A stretch of 64,000 nucleotides of DNA. Origin: Haloplanus aerogenes. GTDB taxonomy: Archaea > Halobacteriota > Halobacteria > Halobacteriales > Haloferacaceae. A program made the position numbers and the translations under genes. Numbering within the stretch: the first letter of the stretch is position 1; each line of letters begins with the position of its first letter. The stretch spans positions 2,480,001 to 2,544,000 of the forward strand of contig NZ_CP034145.1 of assembly GCF_003856835.1 (NCBI RefSeq), given 5' to 3'. Below the pieces are notes generated by a model. That model searched no databases and was not told the DNA's origin. It saw only the letters and a program-made list of their open reading frames with translations. Shown here in pieces: positions 8,508 through 16,390 of the stretch.

Positions 8508-9655
8508 AGCGCCTCCCTGAACGCCGTGACGAACCTCGATACCTCCACTGTACCGCTGAACCGCGCCGTCGCTCGCCGGCTCTCGCCAGCACTCGATCCC
8601 TCGGCGTCGACCGTCCGTACCGCCTCGGCCAACGCCGTCCCGAGCCGCGCGTCGTCGACACTCGCGGCGGCCGCGGCCGCGGATTCGCCCACGATCAACA
8701 CGACCGGTTCCGGCGACCGGAAATCCCGACAGAGTCGAGCGATCGTGCCGAGTCGACCGGGGTCGCGCTCGTCGACCCGGGCGACGAAGACGCCGTCGTA
8801 CCGGCCCGTCGCCGCCTCGGCCAGCGCGCCGTGCACGGCGCTGGCGTGGGCCCGCCACGCGTCGAGGGCCGCCGTTCGCAACCCGTCGTCGCGAATGGCG
8901 AGAGCGACGCCCGTCCCCGGTCGCTCGCGCGCGACCGCGTCGAGTGCGTCGCCGAAGCCCTCTATCGTTGCGAACGCCGCCTCTGGCGTCGCGTGCGGGC
9001 GCAGTGCCCGCTCGACCGCCTCGGCAGCCCGCGCCGACGACGCCGTCGCCTCGATGGCCAGCCACGACGCGAGCCGTCGGTACTCGTCGTCGGTCGGCTC
9101 CGCCGACAGGTCGAACTCCGACAGCGCCGCCCGCGCCGCCTCGGGATCGCCCGAGACGGGCGCCGAAACGAGCATCGAGTGGGCGAGGCCGTCCGCGAGA
9201 TCCGTCGTCGGCACCGCCACGCCGGGGCGGCGGTCGACGGTCGTCCGCTCGCGGGCCGCGTCCAACAGCGTCGCCGCGTCACCCGCATCGAGCGGTCGAT
9301 TTGCGGTCGCGACGCCGGCGAGCGCGAGCAACGGGTCCGGGTCGACGCCGAGTTCGCGCGCCACCGCGGCGGCCGTGAGGCTCGCCGGATCGGGGCCCGT
9401 GAGGGCGAGATCGCCACCCGTCGTTCCGACACCGACGACGAGGTCGTCCTCGTCACCCGGTACCGGGTCGGGCACCGCGTCGACGCGCACCTGGAAGGGG
9501 ATCGCAGAGTCCCTGCACGCCCGCACGAGGACGCCGCTCGCGGCCAGCGAATCGCCGTCGGCGGCCGCGACGACCCGAACGAACGGGGCCGTGCTGACCG
9601 CGTCGGCAATCTCGCCGGCGTCGGCGTCCTCGGCAGTGGCGGGCGCGGTGGACAT
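8504..9655 (-). CDS. RecJ-like DHH-family protein, probably catalytically degenerate
   Basis: 383 residues between rps15 and pcc1, the position where haloarchaea carry a RecJ-like exonuclease gene. Position and overall alpha/beta pattern support the DHH superfamily, but I cannot find the metal-binding motifs: the first strand reads AAADGDSLAAS where a DxDG signature is expected, the DHH triplet is absent, and the C-terminal half lacks the GGGH of DHHA1. It may be an inactive, regulatory paralogue comparable to the RecJ-like partners of archaeal GINS or of KEOPS. Stop and start overlap pcc1 by 4 bp; the start directly abuts the rps15 stop. Confidence 0.6.
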   Translation of the reverse strand: MSTAPATAEDADAGEIADAVSTAPFVRVVAAADGDSLAASGVLVRACRDSAIPFQVRVDAVPDPVPGDEDDLVVGVGTTGGDLALTGPDPASLTAAAVARELGVDPDPLLALAGVATANRPLDAGDAATLLDAARERTTVDRRPGVAVPTTDLADGLAHSMLVSAPVSGDPEAARAALSEFDLSAEPTDDEYRRLASWLAIEATASSARAAEAVERALRPHATPEAAFATIEGFGDALDAVARERPGTGVALAIRDDGLRTAALDAWRAHASAVHGALAEAATGRYDGVFVARVDERDPGRLGTIARLCRDFRSPEPVVLIVGESAAAAAASVDDARLGTALAEAVRTVDAEGSSAGESRRATARFSGTVEVSRFVTAFREAL

Positions 9656-10123
9656 TTACTCTTCGAGGAGTTCGACGGCGACGTCGTAGCTGTAGGTGAA
9701 GTCCTCGTCGAGCGCGTCACCGCGGTAGTAGCTGACCAGGCGGCGGATCTTCGACTCCGTGTTCTGGAGCGCGCGCTTGTTCTGGTGGTCCTGCGGGTTC
9801 GCCTCCATGTGCTCGCGCAGGCGGATCGCCCGCACCATCAGGTTGCGTAGATCCGCCGGCAGGTCGCCGTCGGCGTCGTGCTCCTCGAGGATCTCGGTGA
9901 GCTTCTTCCCCGTCGCCAGCTTCACGTCGGGGATCGGCGTGCCCTTCACGCCCTCGTCGCGCAGTTTCATCCCGATGACGCTCGGGTCGTGACCCTGCTC
10001 GGCGAGTTCGACGACGCGCTCTTCGATGGCTTCCTCGTCTACGTCGCTCCACTCCGGGGGTTCGTCTGCCACCGGCTTGTCCGAACCGGACGAGCCACGG
10101 CGGCGGGTGTGCATTCGTGCCAT
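9656..10123 (-). CDS. rps15: 30S ribosomal protein S15 (uS15)
   Basis: 155 residues, MARMHTRRRGSSGSDKPVADEPPEW..., with the archaeal N-terminal extension and the S15 helical core near the C-terminus (HQNKRALQNTESKIRRLVSYYRG), which binds 16S rRNA helices h20-h22. It heads a four-gene operon. An A/T-rich patch (gtttagt on the minus strand, about 10265-10270) is a plausible TATA box and would give a leader of about 115 nt, long for haloarchaea and containing a strong hairpin (see that entry). The start at 10123 is supported by the conserved MARMHTRRRG N-terminus. Confidence 0.97.
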   Translation of the reverse strand: MARMHTRRRGSSGSDKPVADEPPEWSDVDEEAIEERVVELAEQGHDPSVIGMKLRDEGVKGTPIPDVKLATGKKLTEILEEHDADGDLPADLRNLMVRAIRLREHMEANPQDHQNKRALQNTESKIRRLVSYYRGDALDEDFTYSYDVAVELLEE

Positions 10124-10159
10124 AGATTGATTGGAACCGCACAGACCGCAGAAGCGTAT

Positions 10160-10185
10160 CGTGTACCGACGCCTGCCGGTACACG
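10160..10185 (-). promoter_or_regulatory. Hairpin in the rps15 operon leader
   Basis: CGTGTACCG (10160-10168) and CGGTACACG (10177-10185) form a perfect 9-bp stem with an 8-nt loop, 37-62 nt upstream of the rps15 start. Because the likely TATA box lies about 140 bp from the ATG, the hairpin should be inside the mRNA leader. Autogenous binding by S15 is known in bacteria; for an archaeon this is only an inference. A DNA-binding palindrome is the alternative. Confidence 0.4.
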
Positions 10186-10365
10186 CACTCCCGCAATCCC
10201 AAGCCCAGACGGGCGAGTCAGATTTGCGGTCGCGCCGTTCCCGGCAGTCCGTTCGTGAATCCAACACTAAACCGTTTCGAAGCCCCAATGTGCCACGCCA
10301 TCGCGTACCTGACGGCCGAGTCGAAGCCCTTATTATTCGGACCGCGGTACGAATCGATGCGACGA

Positions 10366-10437
10366 GGGCTCGTAGATCAGGGGTAGATCACTCCCTTGGC
10401 ATGGGAGAGGCCCCGGGTTCAAATCCCGGCGAGTCCA
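10366..10437 (+). tRNA. tRNA-Ala (GGC anticodon)
   Basis: 72-nt cloverleaf: acceptor GGGCTCG pairs with CGAGTCC (one G-U), D-arm GATC/GATC, anticodon stem CTCCC/GGGAG with loop TTGGCAT giving anticodon GGC, and T-arm around GGTTCAAATCC. The discriminator is A and CCA is not encoded. An A/T-rich TTATTATT lies about 30 bp upstream as promoter. The 3' end is duplicated 75 bp downstream (see repeat). Confidence 0.96.
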
Positions 10438-10514
10438 CTCGACTCACTTCGTTCGTCTCGTTCCCTCGCCGACGTCCCGTTCGCTTCGCTCACGGGACCC
10501 CCGGCGAGTCCACT
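10425..10514 (+). repeat. Direct repeat of the tRNA-Ala 3' end (attachment-site-like scar)
   Basis: CCCGGCGAGTCCACT occurs at 10425-10439 (tRNA 3' end) and again at 10500-10514. Between them lies a 60-bp spacer containing a hairpin: GTCCCGT (10474-10480) and ACGGGAC (10492-10498) around loop TCGCTTCGCTC. Integrases of haloarchaeal elements use tRNA 3' ends as attachment sites and leave such duplications; no integrase is present. The stretch from 10515 to the TPP-enzyme promoter at 10764 holds no convincing gene and is less GC-rich than its surroundings. Confidence 0.65.
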
Positions 10515-10767
10515 TTTCTGACGACGGCGTAGACGGGGAGACAAATCTCCCTCATTACATCCTAAATAGTCCAATTTCTCTGGATTCGACTACTGCGGAG
10601 TGCCGAAAGGGAGCCGAATTGGCTCAGGACGCCAAGCGCGGGTCGGCGCAGTCGAGCGGCGACCGCAGGGATCGAGAGAGAATCGACGAAGGCGACCACC
10701 GTTCGGATCGAACCGGGACGTGCAGTGATACGGGCCGACCAGTCGAGTACGTGCCCGGCCCGCACAC

Positions 10768-10774
10768 TTATACA
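10768..10774 (+). promoter_or_regulatory. TATA box of the TPP-enzyme gene
   Basis: CTTATACAG is centred about 26 bp upstream of the ATG at 10797, the distance expected for a leaderless haloarchaeal transcript. It decides the start: the longer in-frame ORF from 10725 would begin upstream of the promoter. Confidence 0.6.
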
Positions 10775-10796
10775 GATCATCCGAGTCGCTCACGGT

Positions 10797-12500
10797 ATGT
10801 CAGGTGGTGTGAGCGACGACGCGTCGAAGAACGGGGCGGAACACGTCTACGACGCCCTCGTCGACGCCGGCGTCGATCTCCTCGTCGGGCTTCCAGGGAC
10901 GCAGACGCTCCCTCTGGATCGGATCGTGACCCAGCGTGACGAGATCGACTACGTGATGGCCCGCCACGAGACGGCGATCCCGCACATCGCGTGGGGGCAT
11001 TACGAATCCGGCGGAGGGATGGCGGCCACACTGACCGTCCCCGGGCCGGGGGATACGAACGCGATGCACGGGCTAAAGAACGCGTTCGAAGACTGCGTCC
11101 CGATGGTCCACATCTCGGCGGATGTCGATCCGGACGACAGGGGACGTGGTCCGATTCACGAAATTGCGGCCGACACCTTCGACAACGTCGTCAAATCGAA
11201 CCAGAACGTCGGGGCGAAGGATCGGCTCGACGAGCAAGTCAGCCGTGGAATCGCTATCGCCAGGACGCCACCGACCGGGCCGGTTCGGCTCGGTATCCCG
11301 AGTTCGTTCCTCGATTCGCCCGTTCGGCCGCAGGATGTACGCGTCGACCCCGAACGGCAGTCGTACGACATCGACGACGAAGTCGAGGAGACGGTCGAAC
11401 TACTGACGACTGCGGAGCGGCCAGTCGTTTACGTCGGTGGTGGGGCGCGTCGATCGGACGGCGGCCCGGATGTCGCATCGGTGCTCGCAGCGGCGCTCGA
11501 CGCACCCGTCGTCGCATCGTACAAGGGGAAGGGAGTCGTCCCGGAGGACAACGAGCGGTTCGTCGGCGTGACTGGCAGTCACCTTCCAGCCGGTGCCGAG
11601 CGAATACTGTCCCGTTCTGATGTCGTCCTCGCCCTCGGAACCGACTTCGACGGGGTGACGACGGACGACTGGTCGCTCCCGATGGGCGACCGACTCGTCC
11701 ACGTGAACGTAGATCCGGCCGACATCGGCGATCCGTACCCCCCGACGATCCCGATCGTGGGTGACGTGGGGGACGTCGGGAAGCGGTTGCTCGCAGGCAT
11801 TCGTGCCCGTGACCAGCCGCGCACGCGGTGGGACGGGGCCGCACTCGGTCGTCGCGTCCGCGAGGAGTATCACGAGCATCTCGCGGACCTCGGCGTCCTC
11901 GCTGCCGACGCAGAGCCGGCGTACACACCCGCAGTGCTCAGGACCATCCGGGAGCGTCTCCCGCGTGAGACGGTCGTGGTGACGGGTGTGGGAGGGTTCC
12001 GCCTGTGGACAAAGCAGGTTTTCGAGGCGTATACCCCGGAAACCTACGTGACAGCCGGATCGTGGGCCGGAATGGGTGTCGGTCTCCCCGCAGCACTCGG
12101 CGCAAAACTGGCGAACCCCGACACGCCGGTCGTCTCGCTTATCGGGGACGGCGGGCTACTGATGTGTCTCCAAGAACTCCACACGGCCGTCGAGTACGAC
12201 CTCGACGTGATCGCCGTGGTCTTCGACAACGCCGACTACGGGATCATCAGCAAGTCGGCGGAGTTCTCACAGCCGGGCGACCGATCACCGTTTCGGTGGG
12301 ACTCGCCGGACTTCGTGACGCTCGCGGAGGGATTCGGAGCACGCGGGACTGCCGTCTCGACTGCGACCGAGGCGGGTGACGCCCTCGAAGCCGCGCTGGA
12401 ACGAACGGCGGGACCGGAACTCATCGACGTGCAGATCACCCGCTCCGAGCCTTCGGTCGTCGAAGCGGCAGACTACGAATCGACGATCGCTCTCGAGTGA
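10797..12500 (+). CDS. Thiamine-diphosphate-dependent enzyme, acetolactate synthase-like
   Basis: 567 residues with the three-domain layout of the acetolactate synthase/benzoylformate decarboxylase family. N-terminal Pyr domain: GLPGTQTLPLD and the cofactor-activating Glu in ARHETAIPH. Middle domain: VVYVGGGARR and ALGTDFDGV. C-terminal PP domain: SLIGDGGLLMCLQELHTAVEYDLDVIAVVFDN, where GDG and the Asn hold Mg-ThDP. It lacks an adjacent small regulatory subunit, so biosynthetic acetolactate synthase is unlikely; a 2-oxo-acid decarboxylase or catabolic enzyme is more likely. It sits directly downstream of a tRNA 3'-end duplication and is flanked by low-content DNA, which suggests acquisition by transfer (inference). 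Confidence 0.85.
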   Translation: MSGGVSDDASKNGAEHVYDALVDAGVDLLVGLPGTQTLPLDRIVTQRDEIDYVMARHETAIPHIAWGHYESGGGMAATLTVPGPGDTNAMHGLKNAFEDCVPMVHISADVDPDDRGRGPIHEIAADTFDNVVKSNQNVGAKDRLDEQVSRGIAIARTPPTGPVRLGIPSSFLDSPVRPQDVRVDPERQSYDIDDEVEETVELLTTAERPVVYVGGGARRSDGGPDVASVLAAALDAPVVASYKGKGVVPEDNERFVGVTGSHLPAGAERILSRSDVVLALGTDFDGVTTDDWSLPMGDRLVHVNVDPADIGDPYPPTIPIVGDVGDVGKRLLAGIRARDQPRTRWDGAALGRRVREEYHEHLADLGVLAADAEPAYTPAVLRTIRERLPRETVVVTGVGGFRLWTKQVFEAYTPETYVTAGSWAGMGVGLPAALGAKLANPDTPVVSLIGDGGLLMCLQELHTAVEYDLDVIAVVFDNADYGIISKSAEFSQPGDRSPFRWDSPDFVTLAEGFGARGTAVSTATEAGDALEAALERTAGPELIDVQITRSEPSVVEAADYESTIALE

Positions 12501-12514
12501 CCACCGACGCGACT

Positions 12515-12750
12515 CAAACACAGGTACCACGGGCCGGCGCTTTGTCGGCCGAGATCGGCTCTACCATTGGTTCGTTCCCGTAGAACGACCGACGAACTGC
12601 GTGGCGAGTGGATAGGTGGTAGCCTGGAGTGATAGTCCCCGATTCCTCGCTTGCGACGAAGAAGGCGTCGGCGAGCCAGAGACACCGGCTATCGCCGGAT
12701 AGCGCGAGAGCGTTCAGAATCCCGTCGGCGACGCATCCACTACCGACGTC
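12515..12750 (-). other. Gap between TPP enzyme and DsrE lipoprotein; possible gene remnant
   Basis: This stretch has no complete gene. On the minus strand, the frame stays open from just after the DsrE-lipoprotein stop to a TGA at 12515, without a good start codon; it would read ...WLADAFFVASEESGTITPG..., which looks more protein-like than neighbouring frames. It may be the tail of a broken gene or chance openness in GC-rich DNA. Confidence 0.25.
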
Positions 12751-13257
12751 TCACGGCGTCTCGATGTAGGCGAAGTCGTCTCGGGCCTGCAGTTTGGTGA
12801 GTTCGCCGACGCCGGCCGGCACCGTCTCGACGCCGTCGATGAGGGCTGATTCCTCGATGTCGCGTGCCGCCAGCGAGTTCTCACACGCACGGAAGGAGAC
12901 GCCACGGTTGAGGAGTTCGGTGACGCGGTCGGGGTGATTCGATTCCGAGGCGACGAGGAGTTCGACCCCCTGCCCGTTGGCGACCACGACGACGTTCTCG
13001 ACGGCCGTCGAGGAGTCGTCCAACAGGTTCGCGACGTTGGCGAGGGCGTGTTGCTGATAGTCGGGACCTCTGGCGAAGTGAAAGACGGTGCTCATGGATT
13101 GGGATGTCGGTGTGTCGGTGTCGGTCGATTCGTCGGGTTCGGTGGGCGAGCTGGACGTTCCGCTGTCGCCCGGTGCGGTGGAACACCCCGCAAGGGTGAG
13201 GGTGGAGGCGCCAGCCGCCAGCCCGAGAAACCGGCGTCGATCGTGTTCGGTACCCAT
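12751..13257 (-). CDS. Tat-exported lipoprotein with DsrE-like domain
   Basis: 168 residues. N-terminus DRRRFLGLAAGA is a twin-arginine signal and TLAGC a lipobox (Cys near residue 25), followed by a Ser/Thr/Asp-rich spacer typical of haloarchaeal surface lipoproteins. From about residue 55 an alpha/beta domain follows: VFHFARGPDYQQHALANVANLLDD, VVVVANGQGVELL, then GVSFRACENSLAARDI. This fits the DsrE/DsrF-like (YchN) fold; the Cys in FRACENSL is at the position of the sulfur-carrying Cys in some members. A role in extracellular sulfur or redox chemistry is an inference; most DsrE proteins are cytosolic. Confidence 0.78.
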   Translation of the reverse strand: MGTEHDRRRFLGLAAGASTLTLAGCSTAPGDSGTSSSPTEPDESTDTDTPTSQSMSTVFHFARGPDYQQHALANVANLLDDSSTAVENVVVVANGQGVELLVASESNHPDRVTELLNRGVSFRACENSLAARDIEESALIDGVETVPAGVGELTKLQARDDFAYIETP

Positions 13258-13414
13258 CGCATCGACCGTCTCGCTCGGTTGACGTTATTACAGGGTGGTT
13301 AAATCGGGGGCACATCGGATGACCAGCGGTGGCGTCGGCCGGACGTTCTGGTCGACAGGCGAACGTTCCCACTGGCATCGAGAGAACGAGAAGTGCAGGG
13401 CGCTTCGCGGTAAC

Positions 13415-14047
13415 TCACCCCGGCAACGCCACGTTGATCCCCGCCACCACCAGCCCCGCCACCCCCATTCGCGCCGCCGCGACGTACCACCGCTGCCCCG
13501 AAATCGACCCCATGTAGGCCCCGAACGCCCCAAGCACGCCCACGCCGAGACCGACGGCAACGACGCCCGCCTCCGTCATCGTGAACACCGACCCCTCGAA
13601 CAGGAACGGCGTCAGGGGAATCAGAATCCCGATGAGTGGCCCGAGACCGCTCATGATGGCGTGGAGGAATCGGGCGCCGTGTTGCTCACGCTGGATGCGC
13701 GTGTCGTCGAGGTCGGTGAGCATCGCCCGCTCCAGTTGCAGAATCTGGGCTCTGGTCTCGGCGCGTTCGATCTCCCAGACACTCCAGACGGCGGAGGTGC
13801 CGAGACCGACGGCCGCCCCCAGTCCGATCTTGATGACGGTTGCTCCATCCGGGATGCCGGAGAGGACAGCGCCGACGACGATGCCGATGGCCGTGAGCGT
13901 GCCGTCGAAGCCGTTGGAGACGAAGTAGCGCCGCGAAATCGAAACGACATCCTCGTTCGCGAGCAGTCGGCGGAGGAGCCGCTGGATCGAGACCACGGCT
14001 TCAGCGGTCTCGGCTGGGTGGCCGATCACCGACGACGTATTCACCAC
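13415..14047 (-). CDS. VIT1/CCC1-family metal transporter
   Basis: 210-residue membrane protein with five hydrophobic segments. SRRYFVSNGFDGTLTAIGIVVGA is the N-terminal VIT/CCC1 helix, and a cytosolic stretch rich in Glu/Arg (WEIERAETRAQILQLERAM) corresponds to the metal-binding domain between helices 2 and 3. The family exports Fe2+ or Mn2+ from the cytosol by proton exchange. The gene overlaps the upstream DUF211 gene by 47 bp; a later start near RRLLANEDVV is possible. The coupling suggests one functional unit, possibly metal homeostasis. Confidence 0.78.
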   Translation of the reverse strand: MVNTSSVIGHPAETAEAVVSIQRLLRRLLANEDVVSISRRYFVSNGFDGTLTAIGIVVGAVLSGIPDGATVIKIGLGAAVGLGTSAVWSVWEIERAETRAQILQLERAMLTDLDDTRIQREQHGARFLHAIMSGLGPLIGILIPLTPFLFEGSVFTMTEAGVVAVGLGVGVLGAFGAYMGSISGQRWYVAAARMGVAGLVVAGINVALPG

Positions 14048-14291
14048 ACGCGACCAGATCGACGGAGTGGATGGTGCCGCCGAGCTGTTCGATGGTCTCC
14101 TCGATGGACGCCACGTCGAGGGCGGCTCCGTCCAACGTCACCTCGACGTTCTGCACCTCTCGGTCGTGTTCGATGAGTGAGACGGTAACTCCCTCGACAC
14201 CGTCGGTCTCGGCGACGCGATCCGCGAAATCCACGAGTGGCGGGTCGTGCGGTTTGAGCACGTCGAGGACGAGTCGTCGAACGGTTGCCAT
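14001..14291 (-). CDS. DUF211 family protein
   Basis: 96 residues: MATVRRLVLDVLKPHDPPLVDFADRV... then EGVTVSLIEHDREVQNVEVTLDG and IEETIEQLGGTIHSVDLVACG. This is the archaeal DUF211 ferredoxin-like fold with its LDVLKPH start; homologues form oligomeric rings. Function is unknown. It overlaps the VIT/CCC1 transporter that follows, a linkage that makes a role as regulator or partner of that carrier plausible. Upstream, the tightly spaced region to the antiporter at 14393 carries A/T-poor divergent promoters. Confidence 0.82.
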   Translation of the reverse strand: MATVRRLVLDVLKPHDPPLVDFADRVAETDGVEGVTVSLIEHDREVQNVEVTLDGAALDVASIEETIEQLGGTIHSVDLVACGEYVVGDRPPSRDR

Positions 14292-14392
14292 GCGTCGAAG
14301 TGGGGGCGGCCCCTCCTAAAAACATCTCCCTGTCTTCACATGTAGGGAGGGGCAACCATCCTTTACCAGCCTTCGGACCGACGTGACACGTG

Positions 14393-15313
14393 ATGCTCGT
14401 CGACGCCGTGCTCTTTCTGGGGGGATTGGCGGCGCTCGTGGTGGGTGCCGACCGAGCCGTGACCGGCGCCGGTGATCTCGCGCTCTACTACGGCGTCTCG
14501 CCCTTCTTTATCGGTGTGACCCTCATCTCGGTCGGTACGTCGGTGCCGGAGATGGTCACGTCCGTCTACGCCGCCTACTACGGCGCGGGTGATCTCGTCG
14601 TCGGCAACATCGTCGGCTCCGAGACGGCACAGATCACGCTCGCCGTCGCCATCATCGCGTTGATCGCCCCGTTCGTCACCGAGCGACGCAACGTCCTCGT
14701 CTACGGGTCTGCCATGTTGCTGGCGATGATCATCATGCTCCTGACGCTCGACGACGGCATCATCGTCCGATCCGAGGGCTTTCTCATGATGCTGGCGTAC
14801 GTCCAGTTCATCTACACCCTCTACACGAACGAGGGTGGCGAGGAAATCGCGGAGGAGGTGATCGAGGAGCCAGCGGAACCGGAACACGCCCTTCCCTGGA
14901 TTCTCGGCGGGCTGGCGCTGGTCGTCGTCGGCGGGCAGGTCATGGTCACGAACGGCGTCGACCTCGCGCGGGTGGTCGGCATTCCCGAATATTTGATCGG
15001 CCTGCTCACCGGCCTCGGGACGACGGCACCGGAAATCGTCGTCGCCGGTATCGCCGCCCACGAGGGTCGAGGTGGCATCTCGGTCGGGTCGATCCTCGGG
15101 AGCAACATCACCGACCCCGTCTTCTCGCTGGGGGTGGGCGCCCTCTTTTTCGACGTGCGTGTCGAGAACGTGGCCGCGCTCTGGCCCTCGCTCACGTATA
15201 TGTTCGTCGCGTCCGTGATCGTGCTGTCGCTGTTCTACTGGCGGGAGGGGATCGACCGCCGGATGGCCATCGTCTGCCTGTTGCTGTATCTCCCGACGTT
15301 CGTGGTGGTGTAA
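14393..15313 (+). CDS. Sodium/calcium exchanger family antiporter (CaCA)
   Basis: 306 residues, about ten membrane helices in two inverted halves. The alpha-repeats are clear: GVTLISVGTSVPEMVTSVYA and NIVGSETAQITLA in the first half, LLTGLGTTAPEIVVAGIAAH and GSILGSNITDPVFS in the second. The acidic residue in each (SVPE, TAPE) coordinates the cation. A central acidic loop (EEIAEEVIEEPAEPE) joins the halves. It exchanges Na+ or H+ for Ca2+ or another cation across the membrane. Start ATG at 14393 overlaps a GTG in frame at 14390; the methionine is preferred. It is convergent with a USP gene, two bases apart. Confidence 0.92.
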   Translation: MLVDAVLFLGGLAALVVGADRAVTGAGDLALYYGVSPFFIGVTLISVGTSVPEMVTSVYAAYYGAGDLVVGNIVGSETAQITLAVAIIALIAPFVTERRNVLVYGSAMLLAMIIMLLTLDDGIIVRSEGFLMMLAYVQFIYTLYTNEGGEEIAEEVIEEPAEPEHALPWILGGLALVVVGGQVMVTNGVDLARVVGIPEYLIGLLTGLGTTAPEIVVAGIAAHEGRGGISVGSILGSNITDPVFSLGVGALFFDVRVENVAALWPSLTYMFVASVIVLSLFYWREGIDRRMAIVCLLLYLPTFVVV

Positions 15314-15315
15314 GC

Positions 15316-15735
15316 CTACGCGCCCGCCTCGACGACGATCACGTCCCGGTCGGTCCGCTCCCGAACCGTTCTCCCGACGCCCGAGAAATGTTCCGCGTGG
15401 TCGCCGCGGTCACCGACGACGATGGTGTCGGCGTCGACTTCCTCGGCGTAGTCGAGGATGACCTCGTGGGGAATCCCGTGGCGCGTGTCCCCCTCGACGG
15501 TCACGGGGCGGTCCGCCGCCATTGCGACTACGTCCGCGACACACAGCTCGGCGTGGTCCTCCGCGTAGATGGTCGCGAGTTCCGCCGAACTGAGCGCTGG
15601 GTCACCGAAGCGGCGCTTGTCGACGACACAGATGACGTGGAGCGTCGCCTCCCGTTCCTCCGCGAGGTCGATGGCCTCGCTCGCCGCCTGACGTGCGTCC
15701 TCGCTCCCGTCCGTGGCTAGAAGGATGGTTGCCAT
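15316..15735 (-). CDS. Universal stress protein (UspA family)
   Basis: 139 residues from MATILLATDGS. The nucleotide-binding USP motif is intact: GDRGDHAEHFSGVGRTVRE near residues 112-130 (G-x2-G-x9-G-type). N-terminal strand ILLATDGSEDARQAASEAIDLA is typical. It probably binds ATP as a dimer and moderates stress responses; no partner is obvious. The start at 15735 is preferred over an upstream in-frame methionine (MAPTER) because homologues begin with the first beta-strand. Confidence 0.9.
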   Translation of the reverse strand: MATILLATDGSEDARQAASEAIDLAEEREATLHVICVVDKRRFGDPALSSAELATIYAEDHAELCVADVVAMAADRPVTVEGDTRHGIPHEVILDYAEEVDADTIVVGDRGDHAEHFSGVGRTVRERTDRDVIVVEAGA

Positions 15736-15811
15736 ACGCTCCGTAGGCGCCAAAACGCATTAACTATTTGTCACTCGGAACGGCGACGAACGGGCATCCG
15801 GCACGTATAGG

Positions 15812-16351
15812 ATGACGGACGACCGATACCGTCGCATGAGCCACGCCGAGCGAATCGCGATTCTCGGTGGGACGTTCACGCCGATCCACAACGGCCACCG
15901 CGCCCTCTTGCACAAGGCCTTCCAGACGGCGAGCCACGACGGGCCCGGCGACGGACACGTGATTGTCGGCCTCACCTCGACGGAACTCGCTGCGAAGACG
16001 CGGAGCGCGGCCCACGCCGAACGCCTCGGCGATTACGAGGACCGGCGGGCGGCGCTCGCGGCCGAACTCGACGATACGGCCGAGCCGTACACGGCCACCT
16101 GCGAAATCGTCCAGTTGTCGGATACGGAAGGTCCCGCGGCGACGCGAGCGGACGTGGACGCCCTCGTCGTCTCTCCGGAGGCGAAGGCCCAGCACCGCGC
16201 GCACGAACTCAACGCCCACCGACGCGAGGCCGACCTCTCACCGCTGGAGATCCACACGCCACCTTTCGTCGTCGCCGAGGACGGCAACCGGATCAGTAGC
16301 ACCCGCATCCGAAACGGCGAGATCGACGTGCACGGCCGCCTGCTCGACTGA
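15812..16351 (+). CDS. coaD: Phosphopantetheine adenylyltransferase
   Basis: 179 residues (171 if started at MSHAERI, 15836). It transfers AMP from ATP to 4'-phosphopantetheine, the penultimate step of CoA synthesis. The nucleotidyltransferase signature GGTFTPIHNGH (GxFxPxHxGH class) is at the N-terminus, and ISSTRIRNGEID, the archaeal/eukaryotic PPAT C-terminal box, is present. The sequence resembles archaeal PPAT rather than bacterial CoaD. Monocistronic, divergent from the USP gene. Confidence 0.92.
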   Translation: MTDDRYRRMSHAERIAILGGTFTPIHNGHRALLHKAFQTASHDGPGDGHVIVGLTSTELAAKTRSAAHAERLGDYEDRRAALAAELDDTAEPYTATCEIVQLSDTEGPAATRADVDALVVSPEAKAQHRAHELNAHRREADLSPLEIHTPPFVVAEDGNRISSTRIRNGEIDVHGRLLD

Positions 16352-16390
16352 GACGGATTGTTGTGACTGTTTGCCGGCCGTCGCTGCCCT

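Noticed and set aside
8079-9689. 536-codon plus-strand frame
   Set aside because: Antisense to the RecJ-like gene and rps3ae; Ser/Arg/Ala-rich, no motif.
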